Positions 1 to 8,382 of a stretch of 52,609 bases of DNA are shown piece after piece. Position 1 is the stretch's first letter; every line of letters begins with the position of its first letter. The notes beneath the pieces were generated by a model. The model did no database searches, was not told where the DNA came from, and was given only the letters and a program-made list of their open reading frames with translations. The stretch is taken from positions 1 through 52,609 of the forward strand of contig JABHOV010000052.1 of the NCBI GenBank assembly GCA_018695135.1, read 5' to 3'. A program made the position numbers and the translations under genes. The stretch is from Candidatus Melainabacteria bacterium. Lineage in GTDB: Bacteria; Cyanobacteriota; Vampirovibrionia; LMEP-6097.

Positions 1-1
1 T

Positions 2-772
2 AGAGGCTTCAAATCTGGTCTCGGTGACCAAAGCGCACAAATCTTTGGCAAGAAAAATCATTTTAGTTTCATCAAACTAGAACCCAGTCTTGATATCAAC
101 TACCAAGCAATCCCAGAAGATCTTGGGATAATGACAGTCACAAGTTCAATCAAAGCAGATAAAAACCTCAAAGAGTTTCAAGCAGCAAATGAAAACATAG
201 CAGCATATAAATCTATCAACAAAATAGCCGAGAAACACCATTGCAATTTCCTTGGCGATTTACTTTATCACTATGACGAGCCAGTGATCTTTAAAATCCT
301 TGAAGAGATAGAAGATCGTAAATCAAGAGGACTGGCACTCTATGGTTTAGCGGAGGGAGCAAGGGTCAAAGAACTCAAACAAGAGCTTGATGCTGGCAAA
401 TTAGGCAATCATCTCAATCTCTCTCATAGTGCAGAATCCAACTTCAAACAAGAACACGGCAAATGGTGCCCAAGAAGTCAAGAAGACAAAGAAAGATATA
501 AATTCAACACAGAAGAATCACTTGCATCTCATTCAGGCATTTATCACGCCAGCACATTAATTAATGATCAGCTTCAAGACTTTAGTAATAGTTTAGATGG
601 TGTATTTGGAAGCTCAATAAGTGGTGCCGGATTAGGTGGTAGCAACAGTATCATCTGCAAGAAAGCTTACCAGCACCGAATAGAACAAGCTCTAGCAGAG
701 GGTTTTTACCCCCACCAAAAGATCTACATCCACGCCAGTTCTAGTTCATCTGCAGCAAATACCCTCACATAG
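2..772 (+). CDS. Galactokinase-like GHMP kinase, C-terminal part (5' end outside window)
   Basis: The reading frame is open from the left edge through the listed ATG at 131, so this is the 3' part of a longer gene and the ATG is probably internal. Galactokinase-type landmarks appear in order: a strand like IPEDLGIMTV followed by a region resembling the EYN-type segment, then EGARVKELKQ...LGNHLNLSHSAE, like the family's 'ENxRV...G.LMxxSHxS' stretch, and near the end VFGSSISGAGLGGS, the glycine-rich C-terminal GHMP motif (GA.mtGAGfGGc). The protein ends about 40 residues later, as in galactokinases. It would be a cytosolic ATP-dependent sugar kinase. The conserved Cys after GAGxGG is Ser here, so the substrate may not be galactose. 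The family call is fairly safe; the exact sugar is not. Confidence 0.7.
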   Translation, partial: RGFKSGLGDQSAQIFGKKNHFSFIKLEPSLDINYQAIPEDLGIMTVTSSIKADKNLKEFQAANENIAAYKSINKIAEKHHCNFLGDLLYHYDEPVIFKILEEIEDRKSRGLALYGLAEGARVKELKQELDAGKLGNHLNLSHSAESNFKQEHGKWCPRSQEDKERYKFNTEESLASHSGIYHASTLINDQLQDFSNSLDGVFGSSISGAGLGGSNSIICKKAYQHRIEQALAEGFYPHQKIYIHASSSSSAANTLT

Positions 773-778
773 TGCTAC

Positions 779-796
779 CTATCTGTTAACAGATAG
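779..796. repeat. 18-bp perfect palindrome after the kinase gene
   Basis: CTATCTGTTAACAGATAG is a perfect palindrome starting 6 bases after the kinase stop codon. As RNA it forms a 7-bp stem with a TTAA loop. No T-run follows, so it is at best a weak terminator or an mRNA 3'-end hairpin. Confidence 0.55.
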
Positions 797-827
797 TTAA
801 TCAAAATCGGGTAAATAATAAATAGAG

Positions 828-1316
828 ATGCAAAGCACCAATTCTTATTTACTACCCACTCTAACCCTTGCTCTATTACTGGCTTTCAGCCCTGCCTTGG
901 CTAGCGACATTAAGAACTACGAAATTCTTGACACGATCAAAATTCCTAACGGAATCAACAAACCAGATTTTGACTTCAAACGAAACAATGAAGTCCCCAT
1001 GGATTCAACTTCATATAAAGTCCTTGAAAGATCCATAAAACGCAAAAGACCCAAAAACAAGAGCTGTAAAAAATTTGGACCTCTTAAATTCGACTTCAAA
1101 GTAAACCCATTTAATTTGAACAGAACAGGTATAGTTTTAGATATCGATATACTAGAATCATTTGATCTATTTGCTAACAAACAAAATATGCAAGAACTTA
1201 AAACCACTATGCAAGCATCAGCTAGTCATAACATCATCAATGATGATGTTAAAGCAAATTACAGTAAAATCAAAACATGGTTGAGTGCTCACAAGGAAAC
1301 TTCAGGACACACTTAA
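828..1316 (+). CDS. Small secreted protein of unknown function
   Basis: The 162-residue protein begins with a clear signal peptide: a short polar N-terminus, the hydrophobic run LLPTLTLALLLAFSPALA, and an Ala-x-Ala cleavage site before SDIKNYE. The mature part of about 135 residues is basic in the middle (SIKRKRPKNKSCKKF), has a single Cys and no motif I recognise. It lies alone between the kinase fragment and convergent murI, with only 11 bases between its stop and the murI stop. Upstream is AT-rich (GGTAAATAATAAATAGAG) without a clear SD. It is probably periplasmic or exported; no function can be assigned. The opposite-strand ORF at 917-1207 is a shadow. Confidence 0.65.
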   Translation: MQSTNSYLLPTLTLALLLAFSPALASDIKNYEILDTIKIPNGINKPDFDFKRNNEVPMDSTSYKVLERSIKRKRPKNKSCKKFGPLKFDFKVNPFNLNRTGIVLDIDILESFDLFANKQNMQELKTTMQASASHNIINDDVKANYSKIKTWLSAHKETSGHT

Positions 1317-1327
1317 AGCTTAGCTTA

Positions 1328-2164
1328 CTAGTCTTCTAGCAAGCTAGTAACAAATTCAAGGTATCTTGCATCAGCTTTACTAAAGTGCACATCAATATCC
1401 AAGTCTTTGTCTTTTGTTTGGTAATTCAATAAACCATCGTCAAAAATAGAACTTGCAAATTGTTCAAGCACCAGTTTAGCTGGATCAATAAAATTGTAAT
1501 CATTAGTAGACTTAACGCGCAAGTCCCCTTGCTCTTTACTAACGGAACTAGTGCTTAGCACCGTTCCGACCTTTTTTGTGTCGACATCACTAGCAAAACT
1601 TTGTTTTGCAGGATGTCTAGCCTCAACTAAAAAAGAATAATGAGTACAACCGATTATCACATCAGTAATCGCCTCAGGCAAATTCTTTAAATGTGTTTGC
1701 CAATTTGCTTTTGCTTCTTCAAGCTTGCCAGCTTCAATCAATGGCACCAGATCAGTACAAGCAACTGGATGGATATCTACTGACCAGTTTTTATAACGCC
1801 CAGAATCAATAGTTGCTTGAGTTGCAATCAAGGCAACTGGTTTGTCAAATTGATTAGTGGCAAAATATTTAGTCAGCACATCATTCAAACTAATGACCTG
1901 AAAAAAATAATCCACAAAATCAATTTGATCAAGATACATCGAACTAGAATTGCAAGCAGAAACAAGAACATCAACTTGCTTCTCTTGCATAAAGTCCGCA
2001 ATCTCTAGAACATAGCTCTTAAGCTGTTCTGGGCTCTTAGTACCATAAGGAGCCCGTGCTGAATCACCAAAATACACATATGAATACTTTGACCCATACT
2101 TGGCTATGAACTCTTTTAGTACCGAGAGCCCACCTAAACCTGAATCATAAAAGCCAAGCTTCAT
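1328..2164 (-). CDS. murI: Glutamate racemase
   Basis: Cytosolic Asp/Glu racemase that makes D-glutamate for peptidoglycan. The N-terminus MKLGFYDSGLGGLSVL is the diagnostic substrate-binding motif; the two catalytic cysteines are in VSACNSS (about residue 71) and IGCTHYSF (about 173). The length of 278 is slightly long because a stretch of roughly 40 residues (about 184-222, HPAKQSF...LRVKS) sits between the second Cys motif and the conserved FIDPA segment. A hairpin element lies under this insertion. The ATG overlaps the end of the upstream amidase gene by 4 nt, so the two cell-wall genes form a translationally coupled operon. Confidence 0.93.
   Translation of the reverse strand: MKLGFYDSGLGGLSVLKEFIAKYGSKYSYVYFGDSARAPYGTKSPEQLKSYVLEIADFMQEKQVDVLVSACNSSSMYLDQIDFVDYFFQVISLNDVLTKYFATNQFDKPVALIATQATIDSGRYKNWSVDIHPVACTDLVPLIEAGKLEEAKANWQTHLKNLPEAITDVIIGCTHYSFLVEARHPAKQSFASDVDTKKVGTVLSTSSVSKEQGDLRVKSTNDYNFIDPAKLVLEQFASSIFDDGLLNYQTKDKDLDIDVHFSKADARYLEFVTSLLED
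1543..1568. repeat. Hairpin element inside murI
   Basis: CGGAAC...GTTCCG and inner GTGC-TTA-GCAC form an imperfect 10-bp hairpin with a TTA triloop. It falls in the part of murI encoding a lineage-specific insertion, so a palindromic element may have been inserted in frame. Confidence 0.4.
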
Positions 2165-3789
2165 AAGCCTTCCAGGTATTTAATTATTCCTCGTGCTACT
2201 GATTTTGCTAAATCATTTTGATAGCTTTCTCTCACTAATTTCTTTCTCTCAGCAACATTGGTCATAAAACCAAGTTCTAATAAAACAGAAGGCGCTTTGG
2301 TATATTTTGTCACCCAAAAATTGGCATGTCTAATTCTTTGATCTGGCATTAGTACATCCGTTAAGAGTTGCTTGTGTATCACTGCACCCAACTGCTTTCC
2401 TGTTGAAGAGTAATAATAGGTTTGTAAGCCCTGCATCTCTGGATTAGTAATTAAAGCATTGACATGAATCGAAACAAAAATCTTAGGGTCTACAGCATTG
2501 GTTACTTCAACTCTTTCAGCTAGTGAAATGAATCTATCCTCGGATCTCACCATATAGACATTAATTCCAGCAGCAGCCAAGTATTCCTGAACCTTGCGGG
2601 TAATATCAAGGGTGATGTCCTTTTCGTTGTAACCACCATAAACAGCACCAGAATCATAACCACCATGCCCAGCGTCCAAGACCACTACCGTACCAGCACT
2701 TTTTTGGGCAGCTTCAATTTCAACACCACCCTTGACTTTATCAGGAGAAACTCCAATCATTCTAATCAAAAGAGTTTTAGAGCCATTCGATTCCTTGAAT
2801 TCCTCAATAACATTCTTGGTTTTCATATCAAAAACAATTCTTGTCACAGGCTTTCCTAGGGTAGCTAAACCAAAACGCAAGTCTTGAACAAATTCAGTCT
2901 CCGGTAGTTGTTCCGCACCAAGCGCATCGTCGTAATCTAAACCGATCAAATCTACTACTAAGCGTTCCGGATTATGCAATTTCAAGAATTTGTAATCAAG
3001 CTTCTTTGAAGACTCAACAGCATAAACTACTTCTTCTTTAGAGTTGCGGTGTAACTTAATTGACAAAACTTTGTTATCCGCTCTAAAACCTTCGCTGTTT
3101 TCTTTGCCTTCACCCAAAACCAAAACTTGTTTTTCATTATTGCTAATGCGAACTTCTCTATTATGAGTATCTCTACCAGTAAAAACAACTCTAACAATTG
3201 AAGAATCAAATTGTGTAACTCTCATTTCTTCAGTGCCATTTTGATATGTTTTTTCCTGACTTGTACTTTTCAGCCTCGCGCCAATCAGGTCTAGTACCAG
3301 CCTTTCAGGGTTGTCCAACATGATTGACCTTGGTACTAAGGAACCATCAGCGGTGATACGCATATTACCATCTTCAAAACCAAAATCTTGAATTACCACA
3401 TCTTTGATTGCATATCTGAAAAACAATGTCTTTCCAATGTTTTCAATATTTACTTTTTCAAGTGCCGTTAGTGTAGTTGCTTCTGTAACAACTCTCACGG
3501 TATCAGCATCAAACTGAGCAACCCTTGCCCTCGTAATATCCAAACCAGTTGGTAAGTTATAAACAAAGCTCTTATTACCTAAATGTGCATCAAGAATATC
3601 AAAAACCAATCTTGGTGGATTTTCATAAATTCTTTTTTTAAATTTTAAATCACTAGCAGAATCATGATTCACTTCAAGAACCGTATTTCTGAGTGTAATT
3701 TCTTTGATTTCAATTTGCTTAGCAGTTGCAGCTAAACTGGCAAAACAAAAAGCCAAACAGATAATCAGATATCTAAAAATACAAGACAT
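2161..3789 (-). CDS. amiC: N-acetylmuramoyl-L-alanine amidase with AMIN domains
   Basis: Exported zinc amidase that cleaves the amide bond between MurNAc and L-Ala during cell separation. The start chosen is the internal Met at 3789, not 3852. It gives a proper signal peptide (MSCIFRYLIICLAFCFASLAATAKQ) and has TAATAT seven bases upstream. The first ~340 residues contain repeated AMIN-type units (for example NPPRLVFDI, NPERLVLDL and NPERLVVDL), which target the wall or septum. The Amidase_3 domain follows: VLDAGHGGYDSGA with a Zn His, YNEKDITLD with a Zn Glu, SIHVNA with a Zn His, and LLELGFMTN with the catalytic Glu. Length about 542. AMIN plus Amidase_3 is the AmiC/cyanobacterial AmiC arrangement. 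Cotranscribed with murI. Confidence 0.92.
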   Translation of the reverse strand: MSCIFRYLIICLAFCFASLAATAKQIEIKEITLRNTVLEVNHDSASDLKFKKRIYENPPRLVFDILDAHLGNKSFVYNLPTGLDITRARVAQFDADTVRVVTEATTLTALEKVNIENIGKTLFFRYAIKDVVIQDFGFEDGNMRITADGSLVPRSIMLDNPERLVLDLIGARLKSTSQEKTYQNGTEEMRVTQFDSSIVRVVFTGRDTHNREVRISNNEKQVLVLGEGKENSEGFRADNKVLSIKLHRNSKEEVVYAVESSKKLDYKFLKLHNPERLVVDLIGLDYDDALGAEQLPETEFVQDLRFGLATLGKPVTRIVFDMKTKNVIEEFKESNGSKTLLIRMIGVSPDKVKGGVEIEAAQKSAGTVVVLDAGHGGYDSGAVYGGYNEKDITLDITRKVQEYLAAAGINVYMVRSEDRFISLAERVEVTNAVDPKIFVSIHVNALITNPEMQGLQTYYYSSTGKQLGAVIHKQLLTDVLMPDQRIRHANFWVTKYTKAPSVLLELGFMTNVAERKKLVRESYQNDLAKSVARGIIKYLEGL

Positions 3790-3796
3790 TGCACTA

Positions 3797-3802
3797 ATAT
3801 TA
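3797..3802 (-). promoter_or_regulatory. -10 box for amidase, leaderless type
   Basis: TAATAT on the minus strand is separated by 7 nt from the ATG at 3789, with no SD between. A start site 6-7 nt downstream of the box would fall at the start codon. This supports the shorter start. Confidence 0.5.
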
Positions 3803-3860
3803 AAGCAAATACCCAGGCTTAGCAAATATGTATTTCGTGCTTCGGGCGTCATACATATGC

Positions 3861-3866
3861 TATAAA
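3861..3866 (+). promoter_or_regulatory. Extended -10 box for argC, leaderless type
   Basis: TGcTATAAA ends 7 nt before the argC ATG, leaving no room for an SD. Expected initiation is at or next to the ATG. Confidence 0.6.
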
Positions 3867-3873
3867 ATTAGTA

Positions 3874-4941
3874 ATGGCTAAGATATATAAAGTAGGCATT
3901 TTAGGCAGCACCGGCTATACCGGGGCTACTTTAACCGGATTACTGGCTAAACACCCCAATATAGAGATTGTTTTCCTCGCTTCCCAGCAATATGCCGGAC
4001 AGAAATTCTCCACTATCTATAGTGAATATAGAGGCTTAGTCGATATCGAGTGCAGCAATATTGATGATGAAGCAATTCTTAATTTAAACAAAGACGAGAT
4101 TGACTTAGTCTTTTTTGCAACTCCCAATGGAATTGCCCACAAACATGTACCTGGTCTAATTGCAAAGTCAATCCATTGTATAGACCTTAGTGCTGACTAC
4201 AGGTTCAAGGATTTAGATTTATACACTAAGTGGTACGGCTTCAAGCGTCAAGACCAAGCGACTAATGCCCAAGCAATTTATGGTTTAGTTGAATATAATC
4301 GCGAGGCAATTAAAAAAGCAGCCAAATCACAAACTATGATCATCGGCAATCCCGGTTGCTACACCACTTCTTCAATACTAGCGCTCGCTCCGATACTTGA
4401 AGCAATGGCAGATTCCATAGACACTAAATCAATCATCGTTGACGGCAAATCTGCAATCAGCGGAGCTGGACGCAAAGCTGCAACCAACTTGCTATTTTCT
4501 GAGATCAATGAATCCTGCTCGCCATACAAGCTAGCCAATCAGCACAGACACGGTCCTGAGCTTGAAACTTTCTTTTCAGAGATTAGCGGCAAAGAAATTC
4601 AGCTTAGTTTTTCTCCGCATCTAGTGCCAATGTCAGTGGGGCTCTTGACCACTTGCTATATTCAATTTACTAAAGAAACAACTGAAGCCGACTTGCGCAA
4701 GCTCTATGAAACCAGATACGCAGCTGAACAATTCATCAAACTACTGGAACCTGAACTCTACCCACAAACCAAATGGGCAGTTGGCACTAATCAAGCATTT
4801 ATTCAAATCAACTACGATCCAAGACTCAAGCGCGCCACCATCACTTGTGCAATTGATAATCTAATGAAAGGTGCAGCCGGGCAGGCTCTGCAGAATATGA
4901 ACTTAGTTTTTGGTTTAAAAGAAAATATTGGCTTGAATTAA
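3874..4941 (+). CDS. argC: N-acetyl-gamma-glutamyl-phosphate reductase
   Basis: Third step of arginine/ornithine synthesis: NADPH-dependent reduction of N-acetylglutamyl phosphate to the semialdehyde. The N-terminus has the dinucleotide-binding motif GILGSTGYTGATL. The catalytic Cys is in IGNPGCYTTS (about residue 160), DGKSAISGAGRKA is the family's conserved GxSGAGR-like block, and NQHRHGPEL carries the conserved His. The 355 residues are normal for the family. The gene stands alone, without other arg genes in the window. Its stop overlaps the convergent holB stop by 4 nt. Confidence 0.95.
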   Translation: MAKIYKVGILGSTGYTGATLTGLLAKHPNIEIVFLASQQYAGQKFSTIYSEYRGLVDIECSNIDDEAILNLNKDEIDLVFFATPNGIAHKHVPGLIAKSIHCIDLSADYRFKDLDLYTKWYGFKRQDQATNAQAIYGLVEYNREAIKKAAKSQTMIIGNPGCYTTSSILALAPILEAMADSIDTKSIIVDGKSAISGAGRKAATNLLFSEINESCSPYKLANQHRHGPELETFFSEISGKEIQLSFSPHLVPMSVGLLTTCYIQFTKETTEADLRKLYETRYAAEQFIKLLEPELYPQTKWAVGTNQAFIQINYDPRLKRATITCAIDNLMKGAAGQALQNMNLVFGLKENIGLN

Positions 4942-5756
4942 CTTAATAAAAACAATTCAGCCAAAACTAATTGCGGTCTTACCGAACTCTTCAAACTACT
5001 AATTGCTTTTTCATATTGCAAAACTAAATCAGCTTGTGCTAAATCAGCACTATTACTAAAATCATTTTGCAATATTTGCAAGGCACCAACAAGATCTTTA
5101 TTCTCGCGACTAGAAATTTCTTCTGCTTTCATTAGTTGTGCCAAACGTGAGCTCGCATTATTTGACCCGAAGAATTCACGAAGCTCGTCACTAAGCTCGC
5201 GAGCAGCTTCAGTAAATTCTTTATCAGAGTTGTTATTCAAGGCAAGCACTTGAGACCTACTTACTATAGTAGAAAGCACAGATGAGCGTGATTCAGCAAA
5301 AAGCATAAACAAAGTACCCTCTCTTGCTTCTTCTATTGTTTTTAATAATGCAGCTGATGAATTTGGATTCAAAACTGCCGATGAGGCATCTTCTATAATT
5401 ACAATTCTAAAAAACTCAGAGCTTTGTGACAACTCCCCCTGAAGTTCTCTAATTTGATCTACTTTGATTACATGTGTCTTGCTTTCAGCATCCGGTCTTA
5501 AATAAATTGGTGTCCGAGGATGTGTAGCTAGCTCTATCCACCTACAACTTTGGCAAGTTCCACAAGCCGCTCGTAAAACTAGGTCTTTATTAGCAGAACA
5601 ATTCAAAACCATATTCATCTGTTTGACTAACTGATGCTTGGAGCCAAGATCACGCCCAGTAAGCAAGTAAGACCTAGCTAAATGATCTTTAGTTAAGCTC
5701 TGGTTAAAAAATTCCGTGACGAATTTGTGTTCTTTTATATCTATTAATTCTGCCAT
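4938..5756 (-). CDS. holB: DNA polymerase III delta' subunit (clamp loader)
   Basis: AAA+ subunit of the clamp loader that opens and loads the beta sliding clamp. Seen: SYLLTGRDLGSKHQLV at the P-loop position but without a standard Walker A (normal for delta'), a zinc-type CGTCQSCRWIE with an earlier Cys, IKVDQIRELQGELS, the IIEDASSAVLNPNSSAALLKTIEE block matching 'eaadrmn..AaNaLLKtLEEP', and STIVSRSQVL, the 'TI.SRcq' sensor motif. The ORF track starts at a GTG at 5831, but that adds a hydrophobic N-terminus not expected in HolB. The ATG at 5756 (MAELIDIKEHKF) gives a typical start, though its promoter/SD context is weak. About 272 residues. Confidence 0.85.
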   Translation of the reverse strand: MAELIDIKEHKFVTEFFNQSLTKDHLARSYLLTGRDLGSKHQLVKQMNMVLNCSANKDLVLRAACGTCQSCRWIELATHPRTPIYLRPDAESKTHVIKVDQIRELQGELSQSSEFFRIVIIEDASSAVLNPNSSAALLKTIEEAREGTLFMLFAESRSSVLSTIVSRSQVLALNNNSDKEFTEAARELSDELREFFGSNNASSRLAQLMKAEEISSRENKDLVGALQILQNDFSNSADLAQADLVLQYEKAISSLKSSVRPQLVLAELFLLS

Positions 5757-5970
5757 TATGAGTAATGAAACAACGCTTAATGCATATCCAATTAAAACGT
5801 AGCTCTTAATGACAATAATAGCAAGTTCCACCAGATGGGCTAATATTAAAAGAATTTCATCTCCCTTAACAAATCCATAACCCTGTTATGCATTTATTCA
5901 TTTGTACTAATCAATTAGCAAATAAAGCCGATAGATAAGTACAGAGAATAGTTTGCTTAGGAGACAGTCG

Positions 5971-6027
5971 ATGTTTCTAGCAGTAGTTAAAATCTCAAAG
6001 ACCCATCTAGGGCCCAAGAGCCAATAA
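5971..6027 (+). CDS. 18-codon leader ORF upstream of the 258-aa protein
   Basis: Too short for the ORF track. AGGAG lies about 7 nt before ATG; the frame reads MFLAVVKISKTHLGPKSQ and stops at TAA, 24 nt before the next gene, which has its own strong SD. The SD strength and the close spacing to another SD-started gene suggest that it is translated, either as a leader peptide or as a small regulatory ORF. No attenuator hairpin or codon run is obvious. Confidence 0.4.
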   Translation: MFLAVVKISKTHLGPKSQ

Positions 6028-6051
6028 CACCAAAACAAAGGAGAACAGATT

Positions 6052-6828
6052 ATGTCATTAACAGGACGCAATCCAACTATAAGATTATCGATCATTAGAT
6101 CGCAAATCGACAAACAACAACAAGTAATAGCTTTACTTGAAAACAGATTACAAGAGGCAATCCTCGGTGGTACTGATGTAGGTGATATCTACGGAGATCA
6201 GGATCTCGACGGAGGTTTAGGCGAAATCGCACAAATCTACGGAGATAATGGAACCATCGATTCTAAATATGGCTATGTGCCAGATCCAGCAACAGGTGCC
6301 GCAACAACAGAAATAAAGCAATTGAATACAGCTACTGGACTAACAGAATCAGTTAACGAAGACGTTAACTTAACAAACGTTCGTATAGACAGAGCAGCAG
6401 CAACTGGAGATCCGGTTCAAGGTATATATCAGTTCTTTGATCCTGATGGTGAAGTCAATGTTGAAGAATATGCAAGATACCAACAAGATTATGCAATAGC
6501 TTATGGTGGAGCATTACTGGATCCAAGTGATGATACTTCATTCAGAGACGCTCCAGCAGGCAGAGCGGACTCGCAAGGTCTTAACGCTGCAGAGTTATTA
6601 CCAACATATACTGGACTCACTGGTGCAATGCACAAGGGTGTTCTTGACTTCCAGCAAGTTGATGGTGCCGGCACTCCACTTCCATTGGAGCAAGATGGTA
6701 TTAGACAACTACTTTATCAAGCGAGAGCATTGATGGGTGAACTTAGAGTTGAAGAGCAACATTGGAATGCTGAAGTAAACGAAGAGAAATCTAGACGTAA
6801 AGAATTAATTGACTTTACCAAAGGATAG
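6052..6828 (+). CDS. Acidic protein of unknown function with strong ribosome binding site
   Basis: Not recognised. The 258-residue protein starts after AAAGGAG, eight bases from ATG, one of the best SDs in the window, and ends in a strong terminator; this suggests an abundant product. Residues about 10-40 (SIIRSQIDKQQQVIALLENRLQEAI) and 220-255 (IRQLLYQARALMGELRVEEQHWNAEVNEEKSRRKEL) look like amphipathic helices or coiled coils. Between them is an acidic, Gly/Asp/Ala-rich region with short repeats of 'IYGDQ/IYGDNG' type (DVGDIYGDQDLDGG, EIAQIYGDNGT). There is no signal peptide, no membrane segment and no cysteine seen. A filament, secretion substrate or scaffold would fit this shape, but that is a guess. 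Confidence 0.75.
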   Translation: MSLTGRNPTIRLSIIRSQIDKQQQVIALLENRLQEAILGGTDVGDIYGDQDLDGGLGEIAQIYGDNGTIDSKYGYVPDPATGAATTEIKQLNTATGLTESVNEDVNLTNVRIDRAAATGDPVQGIYQFFDPDGEVNVEEYARYQQDYAIAYGGALLDPSDDTSFRDAPAGRADSQGLNAAELLPTYTGLTGAMHKGVLDFQQVDGAGTPLPLEQDGIRQLLYQARALMGELRVEEQHWNAEVNEEKSRRKELIDFTKG

Positions 6829-6846
6829 AAATTAATACAAAAAAAT

Positions 6847-6884
6847 ATCGAGGCCAAGTTTTGTACTAGCCTCGATTTTTTTTT
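6847..6884 (+). terminator. Rho-independent terminator of the 258-aa gene
   Basis: ATCGAGGC...GCCTCGAT forms an 8-bp stem followed by a nine-T run, about 20 bases after the stop codon. Confidence 0.85.
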
Positions 6885-6901
6885 GTACTCGATAAAACAA
6901 A

Positions 6902-6987
6902 CGTCATTGCGAGGGAATGAAATGACCGAAGCAATCTAGTGGATAGTTTTTAGATTGCCGCGCTGCATTCTGCAGCTCGCAATGACG
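6902..6987. repeat. Palindromic repeat, cattgcgag family (intergenic copy)
   Basis: CGTCATTGCGAG at the left end and CTCGCAATGACG at the right end are exact inverted 12-mers. Between them are GAAGCAATCTAGTGG and AGATTGCCGCG, the inner arms of the family. The element lies between two genes, about 45 bases beyond the 3' end of the PurD-like gene. Related copies are in alaS, twice in acs, and upstream of the radical SAM gene. Confidence 0.85.
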
Positions 6988-7031
6988 ATTTTGTAAGGCT
7001 TCACCATACTTCAAAAAACTTATCTGCTTTA

Positions 7032-8330
7032 CTAAACCATTCCAGCATCACCTATATTAGGTTCAAAGTACTTAGACGGCAAAGTGATTTTACCAGCTAA
7101 TTTATAAGCAAGAATTTGTGCGTCTAGTAGGTTATCAGCGACTGCAGTCGCTCCAAAGATCTCAGATTCTTTATCGTGAGCTTCTTTAGAGCCAGTGAGA
7201 CCGTAGAAGACTAGTGGTAGACCAGAAAAACTCTCACTGATTTCACCAAGTTGCTTATTAATAGAATCCAAAGCACCGAGGTTCTGCCTATAACCCGCTA
7301 CACTGTCAGCGGTAACAACATTGACCGATAAAGCAGAGCCCAAGAACTTGTGAAGTCCTTCTTTATAAAAGCTAAGATCAAGGTTTGCTGATGCCATAAA
7401 CAATTCAAACAGATCTTCATCGAGTAGCGGCAAAATCACCTGCGCGTCAGAGTCAGCAAAACAAGTTCGGTATTGAAGTAGTTTGGGTTTATTTTTGTCT
7501 CTTGAATCTAAGACAATGTCAAAAGCCAGTAAACCAGAATAAGTTCTTCCTTCTTTAGCCATTGCAGCCAAAGTCGGATCTATAATTTCATTGCGAATTT
7601 GCATCATTAGATCAGGAGTCAAAACAGGTGTAGGTGCGTAAGCCCCCATATCTTGATATGAATCTAATTCATTTTCTTCTCTATAAGCTTGCACCGGCAA
7701 CAAAGACAGAGCCCTAGTACCGTCACAGACAGTGTTGATACTCAGCTTGGGACCTTCCAGAACCTCCTCAAAAATAACTTTGGAACTAGTTCTTGATAGA
7801 AAACGATTCTTGAACATACTCTTAATGACTTTATTTGCTTCAACAATGTCGCAAGCAACCCTTGCTGGTTTAGTTGTTTCAAATTCTTTATCAGCACAAA
7901 TTCTCAGTGGGTAACTTGCTCTTTCCAAAAAGGCTTCAGCTACAGCTTGATTATCAAAACAGACAAAACGTGGACCAGGTATCTCATTACGATAAATAAA
8001 ATCTCTTGCAAAAGCGTTTGAAGACTCAATTTCAGCAGCAGCCTGGGTCGGACCCATAATTAACTTATTGTTGGCTCTAAAGAGATCGACAATTCCCATT
8101 GTAAATAATCGAGAGTCACCTATTATTGTCAGATTAATATTGCGCGCAATAGCAATCTCTAATAATCTATCTATGTCATTAGTATCAACATCAACACATT
8201 CAGCAAGCTTGGCAAGCGCCTGATTACCGGGCGCAGCAACTATTTCTATATCACTAAATTTCTCAGAAGCTAATAGCTTCCAGATCATCGCATGTTCTTT
8301 TGAGCCGGAGCCTATGATGAGGAGTTTCAC
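7032..8330 (-). CDS. Diverged phosphoribosylamine-glycine ligase (PurD)-like ATP-grasp protein
   Basis: The frame follows PurD over its length: MKLLIIGSGSKEHAMIWKL (GxGxREHA), AAPGN, DRLLEIAIARNINLTIIGD, GIVDLF, a central ATP-grasp region, DMGAYAP (MGAYsP) and ILPLLDEDLFELF. But key positions are changed. The glycine-rich ATP loop (usually K.DGLAaGKGV) reads CADKEFETTKPARV, the DHKR segment reads YREENE, and the metal/product motif N.RFGDPE.Q reads YRTCFADSDAQ. With 432 residues the fold should be intact, so this may be a PurD paralogue with lost or altered catalysis rather than the purine-pathway enzyme. It starts with GTG, six bases after an extended -10. No purine genes are nearby. Confidence 0.7.
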   Translation of the reverse strand: MKLLIIGSGSKEHAMIWKLLASEKFSDIEIVAAPGNQALAKLAECVDVDTNDIDRLLEIAIARNINLTIIGDSRLFTMGIVDLFRANNKLIMGPTQAAAEIESSNAFARDFIYRNEIPGPRFVCFDNQAVAEAFLERASYPLRICADKEFETTKPARVACDIVEANKVIKSMFKNRFLSRTSSKVIFEEVLEGPKLSINTVCDGTRALSLLPVQAYREENELDSYQDMGAYAPTPVLTPDLMMQIRNEIIDPTLAAMAKEGRTYSGLLAFDIVLDSRDKNKPKLLQYRTCFADSDAQVILPLLDEDLFELFMASANLDLSFYKEGLHKFLGSALSVNVVTADSVAGYRQNLGALDSINKQLGEISESFSGLPLVFYGLTGSKEAHDKESEIFGATAVADNLLDAQILAYKLAGKITLPSKYFEPNIGDAGMV

Positions 8331-8336
8331 TTAGCT

Positions 8337-8342
8337 ATTATC
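8337..8342 (-). promoter_or_regulatory. Extended -10 box for the PurD-like gene, leaderless type
   Basis: TGaGATAAT on the minus strand ends 6 nt before the GTG start at 8330. No SD. Confidence 0.5.
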
Positions 8343-8382
8343 TCATGATAGTAGAAAAGCAGCAAGCTGCTGTTCTACGGTG

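Noticed and set aside
5757-5831. N-terminal hydrophobic extension of HolB as a membrane anchor
   Set aside because: HolB is cytosolic and the normal family start coincides with Met 5756; the extension is more likely non-coding.
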